Origin: Dehalococcoidia bacterium
Lineage (GTDB): Bacteria > Chloroflexota > Dehalococcoidia > UBA3495
Assembly (NCBI GenBank): GCA_030753265.1
Contig: JASMCQ010000087.1
Location: 1 to 33,383, forward strand
DNA length: 33,383 nucleotides
Reading direction: 5' to 3'
Below, piece after piece: positions 13,631-19,497 of the stretch. Below the pieces are notes generated by a model. The model had not been told where the DNA came from, did not search any database, and was given only the letters and a program-made list of their open reading frames with translations. Position 1 is the first letter of the stretch; each line of letters starts with the position of its first letter. Position numbers and translations under genes: made by a program.

Positions 13631-14233
13631 TCAGCCTTCCCTCGACCCGAGCGCGGTCCCCAGTGGCTGGTAGTAGGCCCCGTGGGCGCAGGGCTTGCAC
13701 AGGGTTTGCCCCTCTTGCCGCACCTCCCGGCCGTCGTTGATGCCCTCGCCGCAACGGTCGCAGGCCACGCGGCTCACCGGATGGCCCGGAAGGTCGGTGC
13801 CGGGGACATCCACCCGGACCGGTTCCAGAATGAAAAGTGCCTCTTCCGGCATCACCTTGTAGGCGTAGTCTTGGGCCGCCTTCTTGTCCATGCCGGCCGG
13901 GGCGTAGGCCGCCACGGCGTCGCGGGAGTCGTCCCGGGCCAGCACCCGGACGGCGTTGCCCGTGTCCTGGTTCAGGAAAGTGGCCGCCACCTTGCCATAG
14001 TCGAGGAATTTCAAGGTTCGCTTGCCCAGCTTGCACCCGGTGACGGCCTGGATGGCGTCGGTGGCGCAACGGTCTATCTCCACGTACACGAGGAGCGACT
14101 TGGAACTGACCGGCTCGTCGATGCCAACCTCCCGGCAGCCAATCATGGCCAGCCGCACCCCCAGGATCTGTCCGGGGCACAGGTGCCCGTGAAGCGCGGC
14201 CGATTCTTCTAGCAGTTCATCGAAGGGGCGCAA
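13631..14233 (-). CDS. FmdE-like protein with C-terminal zinc ribbon
   Basis: FmdE-family proteins are found with Mo/W enzymes such as formylmethanofuran dehydrogenase; their job is not well defined, and a role in metal or pterin handling is often supposed. The 200-residue product has HGHLCPG (15-21), DRCATDAIQAVTGCKLGK (about 54-71, with Cys56 and Cys67), LDYGK, and a zinc-ribbon CxxC (Cys158/161) ... CxxC (Cys179/182). All expected Cys are present. No Fmd/Fwd catalytic subunits are in the window, so the link here is to mobB, which follows two bases later. The TTG at 14233 is chosen because GAGGAG lies shortly upstream and the family begins near this point; a longer frame reaches 14368 but would run through the promoter. 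Confidence 0.85.
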   Translation of the reverse strand: MRPFDELLEESAALHGHLCPGQILGVRLAMIGCREVGIDEPVSSKSLLVYVEIDRCATDAIQAVTGCKLGKRTLKFLDYGKVAATFLNQDTGNAVRVLARDDSRDAVAAYAPAGMDKKAAQDYAYKVMPEEALFILEPVRVDVPGTDLPGHPVSRVACDRCGEGINDGREVRQEGQTLCKPCAHGAYYQPLGTALGSREG

Positions 14234-14315
14234 CGGGTCTCTCCTCTTTCGTGCTTGGGGATGGTGCGAAGTGAGGCCTGGGCCTTCGATTCGGGGTAGC
14301 CCGGCTTCTTCGACG

Positions 14316-14324
14316 ATTATATCA
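14316..14324 (-). promoter_or_regulatory. Extended -10 promoter for fmdE-mobB
   Basis: On the minus strand TGATATAAT (14324-14316) is a perfect TGnTATAAT extended -10. The -35 region is poor, as expected for this class. The transcript would start near 14309, about 75 bases before the TTG start. Confidence 0.55.
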
Positions 14325-14413
14325 TGGCGGTCCGCCCGGAGCCGCCGCGCTGGGGACGTGGCGGCCACCGGCCTGCCGTGAGTACTTCCTTCGGATGATC
14401 AGCGTTTCCGATA

Positions 14414-14548
14414 CCGTTCGTGGTGAGCTTGTCGAACCACCGGCCCCGGCGCCCTTCGACTGGCTCAGGGTGAACGGAATTTCCCCGTTCGTGGTGAGCT
14501 TGTCGAACCACCGCCCTCCCCGCCCTTCCACAAGCTCTGGGCGAGCGG
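14414..14548. repeat. Composite family A repeat, four half-elements (copy 3)
   Basis: Four 27-base half-units alternate in orientation: 14414-14440, 14451-14477, 14485-14511 and 14522-14548. The first and third read CCGTTCGTGGTGAGCTTG onward and are identical over their full length; the second and fourth are diverged inverses. This looks like two copies side by side. Confidence 0.7.
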
Positions 14549-14579
14549 ATAATCCAACGGCTGCTACCGATAATTGGTA

Positions 14580-16490
14580 CTAGCTAACGTCCCCCAGGAA
14601 CTCTTCCATTCCCAGCCGCTTGAGGGTCTCGGGTGTGGGCAGCCCCGTGTCCACGTTCCAGCCCAGCAGGCGATAGTACTCGTCGACCATTGCGGGCAGG
14701 TAGGGTTCGATGCTCAGCCCCTTGGACGGTCCGGCGGGAGGCGGTTCCAGGTGTTTGGGTGAAATGTCGAACTCGTCCGACTTTAGAAATCCCCTCCTGG
14801 CATACACCAAGCGCATCAGGTTGGTGATCCGCTCGCCGACGTCGAGGGCCTCTTGCGCGCTGAAATCCTCCCAGCCGACGGCCTGGGCGAGGCACTTGCT
14901 GGTGAGGTTCGTGGACTCTTTGACGCCGCGGACTCCGAACATGCACACGCCCAGGCTGTCGTTCCACAGCTTGGCGAACTGGGTCTTGCGGACGGGTTCG
15001 ACCTTGCCCAGCGCCTCCTCGGTGTCGTGGGCCACCCCCGGGGTCTTCTCAGGGTACCCCACTTCGGGGCGGGGGTTGGCGTCGGCGCCGGTCCCCTGGA
15101 TAGACGGCCCGGTGCCGGCCACTATCTCGCCGAAGAAGACGCTCCAGAACTGCCGGTGGTCGTGCATCACCACCCCTTCGCCCTTTATGTCCAGCACCTT
15201 GGCGCGCATCTCCTCCTCCAGCCCCTTCTCGCCGCCCAGGGCATCGGGCATGGCCTTCGTGCCGCCGGCGAGCTTGGCCCCGATGCCCTCCCTCCGGATG
15301 GTCCGGTCGATCAGTTCCATGGCCGATTCCCAGTTGCCCCAGGTCAAATCCAGGCCGTCGGTGTCTTCCAGGGTGAGGATGCCTTCATTGTATGCTTCGT
15401 ATACCGCGCCCAGGATGGTGCCGAACTGGCCCGACTCCAGCCCCATGGCATCGTAATAGTCGGTCATGATCACGATGCCGTTGGGGTCGTCGACACCGAT
15501 GATGGCGGCGGCCCCCTCCATGTTCTCGGCGCCTCCGCAGGGGCTCCCCACGAATCCGGTGTAGGGCCCGTCGGTTATCTCCACGTCGTAGGCGCAGGAA
15601 ATCTTGCAGTTGTAGGATGGCTGTGGGGTGATCTTCCAGCGAGCACAGGCGTCGACATACTTTTGGGCGAACTCCGAGCCCCATTCGGGGTCGGTCATGT
15701 TCTTGGCCGCGACCCTCAGGGCCTTGCCCCATGGGTCGCCATAGCTGCGGGTCATGCCCCCGTCCTGAAGCCAGGGCGCCGAGAGGGCGAGGTTCTCCTC
15801 CCATTTGGCCGAGGTTTCCACCAAACCGGCCGGGTCGAACAGGGGTACGGCGCCGGTACCCCGCACGGCGATGGCCTTGAGGTTCTTGCTCCCCATCACC
15901 GCCCCCGGACTCCCCTTCCCGGAGCCGTGGTTCCGGTCCGCCTTTACCATGGCCCCGGGGAGCTGGGCCTCTCCGGCAGGGCCGATGCAAGCGACGCTGA
16001 TGTTCTCCTCGTCCCCCAGCTCTAGTTTGAGGCGGCGCTCGGTCTCCCTGGTGCTCAGGCCCCACAGGTGGGTGGCGTCCCTGATCTCCACCCGGTCATC
16101 GTCGATCCAGAGGTAGGAGGGTTTCTCGGCCCGGCCGGTGAGGATGATGCCTTCATGCCCGGCGTGCTTTAGGAATGCCCCCCAGAAGCCGTGGCCATGG
16201 CCTACGCCGGCGGAGTAGGGGATAGACAGGTTGAAACAGATGGTGGTCCAATCCGATGAGTTGACGGCGGGGGTCCCCGTCAACGGCCCCAGCATGATGA
16301 TGAGGGGAGCATCCGGGTCGGTGGCCTCGGCCTGCTGGGGAGCGTCGCGCAGCAGATAGTACAGACCCAGTCCGGTGCCGCCCACATACTTACGGAGGAC
16401 CTCCTCGCTGGGGAGGGGTTCCTTGACGACGGTCTCCTCCCGGAGATCGATGCGCAGGATGTGAGGCCGGTACCCTCCACGAATGGGCAT
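14580..16490 (-). CDS. Aldehyde:ferredoxin oxidoreductase (AOR) family protein, complete
   Basis: Complete paralogue of the protein at 1-1517, 636 residues, close to the usual AOR length of about 600. AOR enzymes bind a bis-pterin tungsten or molybdenum and one [4Fe-4S] cluster. Visible are GGTGLGLYYL (37-46), GHGFWGAFLKHAGHEGI (98-114), GSGKGSPGAVMGSKNLKAI, and the pterin motif DAMGLES (347-353). The cluster region is PSYNCKISC: Cys295 and Cys299, with Ser292 where the first Cys of CxxCxxxC is expected. The last ligand, Cys516 (SLGVCMFG), is present. The ATG follows TTTGGAGGAAC. It appears to be a single-gene unit, with no dedicated ferredoxin gene alongside. Substrate and metal are not determinable; cofactor help may come from FmdE/MobB just downstream. 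Confidence 0.93.
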   Translation of the reverse strand: MPIRGGYRPHILRIDLREETVVKEPLPSEEVLRKYVGGTGLGLYYLLRDAPQQAEATDPDAPLIIMLGPLTGTPAVNSSDWTTICFNLSIPYSAGVGHGHGFWGAFLKHAGHEGIILTGRAEKPSYLWIDDDRVEIRDATHLWGLSTRETERRLKLELGDEENISVACIGPAGEAQLPGAMVKADRNHGSGKGSPGAVMGSKNLKAIAVRGTGAVPLFDPAGLVETSAKWEENLALSAPWLQDGGMTRSYGDPWGKALRVAAKNMTDPEWGSEFAQKYVDACARWKITPQPSYNCKISCAYDVEITDGPYTGFVGSPCGGAENMEGAAAIIGVDDPNGIVIMTDYYDAMGLESGQFGTILGAVYEAYNEGILTLEDTDGLDLTWGNWESAMELIDRTIRREGIGAKLAGGTKAMPDALGGEKGLEEEMRAKVLDIKGEGVVMHDHRQFWSVFFGEIVAGTGPSIQGTGADANPRPEVGYPEKTPGVAHDTEEALGKVEPVRKTQFAKLWNDSLGVCMFGVRGVKESTNLTSKCLAQAVGWEDFSAQEALDVGERITNLMRLVYARRGFLKSDEFDISPKHLEPPPAGPSKGLSIEPYLPAMVDEYYRLLGWNVDTGLPTPETLKRLGMEEFLGDVS

Positions 16491-16576
16491 GATGTTCCTC
16501 CAAAGGTCTCCCCTCGGCCGGTTATGACAGGGGGATGGTAGCGTTGGAGAGGAGGGTTTGTCTACCGGTGGAGTAG

Positions 16577-16614
16577 CTGGGGGAGCTTCTTTTACGTAAA
16601 AGAAGCTCCCCCAG
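16577..16614. terminator. 38-bp perfect palindrome, possible terminator of the DapA-like gene
   Basis: Bases 16577-16595 and 16596-16614 are exact reverse complements, with core TTCTTTTACGTAAAAGAA flanked by CTGGGGGAGC and its inverse. It lies 137 bases past the stop of the DapA-like gene and upstream of the AOR gene on the same strand. A very stable hairpin is certain; termination is inferred as there is no clear T-tract after it on the minus strand. Confidence 0.45.
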
Positions 16615-16750
16615 GCCCCCTCAAGAAAACGTGGCTCACACAGCCTTTCATCTTGGGACGACCGCGGGTCCCGTCTATCTGAGGGTCAACGAACAAAATT
16701 CTCGAGTCCGGATGTATCCAACGGGCGCTGCCGCCGAACACCTGGCCGGG

Positions 16751-17713
16751 CTATTCCGGGAGCAATCGGAGCCCTTTCAGAAGACCTCTTATACCCTCAC
16801 GTTCTTCTGGGGTCGCATCTAGATCCGGCGGCCTCACCCGTGCGCTGGTGAATGTGCCCATCGCCACGAGAGCCTCTTTTATGAGGGCCGTGGTCCCGCC
16901 AGTCCGGCCGGTATGGGCGGCTCGTAAGGGCGCCCCATAGATGTGATTTGCGATGGGGGCCAGCTTTTCCATATAGAGGTTTCTTGCTTCGGTGTACTTT
17001 CCGTCGAGGGAAAGGGATATGAAACGGCTCCAGTTGTGCCGGCCGATCGCCATGATTCCGGCCTGAGCACCGTCAGAACCGATCATCATTTGCCCAAGCA
17101 TATCCACGGTATCTACACCGGTGACAAATACTGAGAGTTTGCCTTTGAGGCTATTCCACAATTGATAGTAGTCGGCACAGGTGTAACAACTGGCCTTCAT
17201 CGCGACGACTTGGTCGATATCCTCAGCTATTCTAACCAGGGTTTCAGTTGAGTATGCTGACCCGGTCTCTCCCGCGTATTTGAAAATGGCCATGGGCATA
17301 TCGACTTCTCGGGCCAGGTCCTTGAAGAACTGATATGGCACGTCGGCCATACCCATCAGCCTTCGGAACGGCCGGACGTCGAAGGGCGGCATCACCTCGA
17401 GGATATCGGCGCCTGCTTCCCGAGCTTCTCGCGCGCTTTGAACCACCTCTTTCAATCTGTGCCCGATCACGCCGGAGATGATGGGGATTGATGCCGGTAT
17501 TGTTTGTCTGGCGAGGGTGATGAGTCTCTGGCGCTCTTCCGGCTCCAACGTATAGACTTGCCCAACCAAAGCATTTACGTAGACTCCGCACAACTGCTCC
17601 GCCTTGCTGATTTCCTTCAGGTGATTCACGTATTCCTGCTCATTTATGTCCAGGCTCGCGTCATGGGGAACGAGTGCGCTGGCGATATATCCACTCATAT
17701 TGGGGTCCTTCAT
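16751..17713 (-). CDS. Dihydrodipicolinate synthase (DapA)/N-acetylneuraminate lyase family aldolase
   Basis: These are class I (Schiff-base) TIM-barrel aldolases acting on pyruvate or 2-keto acids. The 320-residue protein has the family fold signature: VNALVGQVYTLEPEERQRL near 47-66, IIGVIG-like IISGVIGH (78-85), GADILEVMPPF (101-111), IFKYAGETG (143-151) and VVAMKAS with the Schiff-base Lys173. The Tyr that normally precedes the N/G in the YN.PGRTG motif is replaced by Phe144, so the reaction may differ from lysine biosynthesis. ATG 17713 has AAGGAGGG ahead; an in-frame ATG at 17746 has no ribosome site. Base composition is visibly lower in GC (about 50% in sampled lines, against about 65% nearby), suggesting recent acquisition. 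It stands alone, and its true substrate is unknown. Confidence 0.85.
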   Translation of the reverse strand: MKDPNMSGYIASALVPHDASLDINEQEYVNHLKEISKAEQLCGVYVNALVGQVYTLEPEERQRLITLARQTIPASIPIISGVIGHRLKEVVQSAREAREAGADILEVMPPFDVRPFRRLMGMADVPYQFFKDLAREVDMPMAIFKYAGETGSAYSTETLVRIAEDIDQVVAMKASCYTCADYYQLWNSLKGKLSVFVTGVDTVDMLGQMMIGSDGAQAGIMAIGRHNWSRFISLSLDGKYTEARNLYMEKLAPIANHIYGAPLRAAHTGRTGGTTALIKEALVAMGTFTSARVRPPDLDATPEEREGIRGLLKGLRLLPE

Positions 17714-18268
17714 TTCGAGACCCTCCTTAAATTCGACGTTTCCCATTTCAATTCACGATGAGGCATCTTGACCCTCATTGCTGCTGTAACCAATAATCCG
17801 GGATTTCCCATTTCATCAGGTGGCGGAGGCATGGAGCCCCGGCAAAGCCAACCAGCGAGGCCAGAGGCAGCAGTACCGTACGTGAGCCTGTTATGGATCG
17901 GGTCTCTTGCGGGAATGACCTGCCGTCAAGGTTGAGGCCGGTAGTTATCAGAGTCTGACCACCAATGGTCTTGCCCCATTTCTGCTGCCACAGGCTGTCG
18001 TAGCTCAGGGAAAATGTCTGGGTCAATCGTTCAGAGACTTTGTCAGGGCAACCTTATCGTCTCCAAATCCGGAGCGCAAGCGGTGGCTTCCGTAGGTACC
18101 GGAGTGCCCGCTTTATTCCGGCCGGCACCGAGTCCCGATGTAGGAGCTTCCATTCCGGGTCTCCTCCCCGAGGGCCGGGAGTCGGTTACGGGGGCACCGC
18201 CGCGACGGGCTCGAAACCCGGGCTGCCATGCTATAATTTCACTTAATCGAAACGATAAAGGAAAGGTT
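17714..18268. other. Non-coding or degraded stretch (555 bp) between dapA-like gene and selD
   Basis: The left half shares the lower GC of the DapA-like gene. An 83-codon frame on the minus strand (17775-18026) would need a TTG start with no ribosome site and resembles nothing I know, so I do not call it. ATGAGG...CCTCAT near 17755-17775 can form a small hairpin upstream of the DapA-like gene. The right end carries the selD promoter. This may be the scar of an insertion. Confidence 0.4.
18229..18237 (+). promoter_or_regulatory. Extended -10 promoter for selD
   Basis: TGCTATAAT is a perfect TGnTATAAT. No good -35 exists at the usual distance, typical of extended -10 promoters. The predicted start is near 18244, leaving about 25 bases before the ATG at 18269. 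Confidence 0.6.
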
Positions 18269-19315
18269 ATGGTAGCGGAGCCGATCCGGCTGACCAGCTT
18301 GGCCCATTGCGCCGGTTGAGCGGCCAAGTTCAGCCACGAGGACCTCGTCGAGGTCCTGAAGCATATACCGGTGGTAACCCACCCCGATCTCCTGGTGGGT
18401 ACCGGGACGGTGGACGACGCAGGAGTCTACCGCCTTGGCGATGACACCGCGTTGGTCCTGACGGTGGACTTCTTCCCTCCCGTCATCGATGACCCGTACA
18501 ACTACGGTGCCATCGCCGTCGCCAACTCCCTCAGCGACATATACGCCATGGGAGGCAGGCCTCTATTGGGCTTGAACATCGTGGGCTTCCCGGTGGAACT
18601 CCCCAAGAATATTCTCGGGGAGATACTGAGGGGTGGCTCCGACAAGGCCCAAGAGGCGGGGTGCCTCATCATCGGCGGCCACACGGTGGACGACCGGGAA
18701 CCCAAGTACGGTCTGGCCGCCGTGGGGCTGGTTGAGCCCGGGAAAGAGGTCACCGTCGCCGGCGCCAAGCCCGGGGACCGGCTGGTCCTGACCAAGCCAC
18801 TGGGCACCGGGATCATCACCACGGCGGGCAAGCAGGAACGGGTGTCGCCGGAGGTGATGGAGCGGGCGGTGGCCGTGATGAGCAAGTTGAACCGGGCGGC
18901 TTCGGAAGCCATGCTCAAGGTGGGGGTGAACGCCTGCACCGACGTCACCGGCTTCGGCCTCATCGGCCACCTCAACAACATTATGGAGGCCAGCGGCGCC
19001 GGGGCCGAACTCCGGCTGTCGGACATACCGGTGATACCGGGAGCGTGGGAGCTGCTCGAGCAGGGAATCGTTCCCGGAGGCACCCACCGTAATTTCGAAG
19101 GCGCCGGACAACGAGTGCGCTGGCACCAGGACGTGTCCGAGAACACCAGGCTGCTCCTATGTGACGCCCAGACCTCCGGTGGCCTTCTCATATCAGTGCC
19201 GGAGGACCGGACCGATGCGTTGCTGAAGGAGCTGGAAGCCGCCGGCATCGAAGGCGCACGGGTCATCGGCGAGCTTCTGCTCGACGGTAAAAAGGGGATT
19301 CAGGTGGTGCCCTAA
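18269..19315 (+). CDS. selD: Selenide, water dikinase SelD, with selenocysteine at position 17 (in-frame TGA)
   Basis: SelD makes selenophosphate from selenide and ATP, the selenium donor for Sec-tRNA synthesis. From ATG 18269 (AAAGGAAAGG upstream) the frame gives 348 residues, the normal length, if TGA 18317-18319 is read as Sec. The context is LTSLAHCAG-TGA-AAKFSHEDL. In E. coli SelD the catalytic pair is Cys17 and Lys20, and here it is Sec17 and Lys20, the known Sec form of the enzyme. The rest is intact: TGTVDDAGVYRLGDDTAL, DFFPPVIDDPYNYGAIAVAN, SDIYAMGG, IIGGHTVDDREPKYG, CTDVTGFGLIGHL and CDAQTSGGLL. A SECIS-like hairpin lies at 18339-18357. A later GTG start at 18371 would lose the active site. 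SelA, SelB and tRNA-Sec genes are not in the window. A second predicted Sec protein at 1874 supports functional Sec decoding. Confidence 0.95.
18339..18357 (+). promoter_or_regulatory. Bacterial SECIS-like hairpin in selD
   Basis: Eight uninterrupted base pairs (18339-18346 AGGACCTC with 18350-18357 GAGGTCCT) close a three-base loop GTC. The loop G at 18347 is 30 bases after the first base of the TGA. A G-U in the apical loop and this distance both fit bacterial SECIS elements. Confidence 0.7.
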
Positions 19316-19403
19316 AGGCAAGGGACGCCGAGGGTGGCGCGCCTTGATTCGGTCCCAGTAGCCTCCGGCGCGGTTTGAGACTCCCGTGAGAAATCCTCCA
19401 TAG

Positions 19404-19424
19404 CCCCCCTTTCGTAAAGGGGGG
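19404..19424. terminator. Hairpin between convergent selD and CoA-transferase genes
   Basis: CCCCCCTTT (19404-19412) and AAAGGGGGG (19416-19424) pair around CGT, a nine-pair stem. It lies in the 182-base gap between two convergent stop codons and could end transcription from both sides, though no T-tract follows. It may also be one of the G/C-rich palindromes common as dispersed repeats. Confidence 0.45.
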
Positions 19425-19497
19425 TTGGGGGGGGTCTCCCTCTCCGACCTATTCCATCCAGGGCCGACCCAACGCCCTCGAATGGCCGCCGGGGCCG

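Larger units (their letters stand above)
14234..14579. other. Intergenic region (346 bp) with fmdE promoter and repeats
   Basis: Holds the extended -10 promoter at 14316-14324 and a composite family A repeat at 14414-14548. The rest (about 14549-14579) is the tail of the AOR gene's 3' region. No gene is recognised. Confidence 0.55.

Noticed and set aside
14853..16025. Plus-strand open frame of about 390 codons opposite the second AOR gene, and similar long antisense frames at 10856-12283, 20785-21648, 23891-24817, 24714-25685 and 27293-28456
   Set aside because: All are antisense to genes with recognised domains, have composition typical of antisense GC-rich frames, and lack ribosome sites.
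17775..18026. Possible 83-residue minus-strand protein in the gap before selD
   Set aside because: It needs a TTG start, has no ribosome site and shows no recognisable motif. A decayed gene remnant is possible but unsupported.
18100..18230. A tRNA-Sec gene just before selD, prompted by a T-arm-like CGGG-CTCGAAA-CCCG near 18206-18220
   Set aside because: No matching 5' acceptor strand, no anticodon arm with TCA, and the T-stem is only four pairs.
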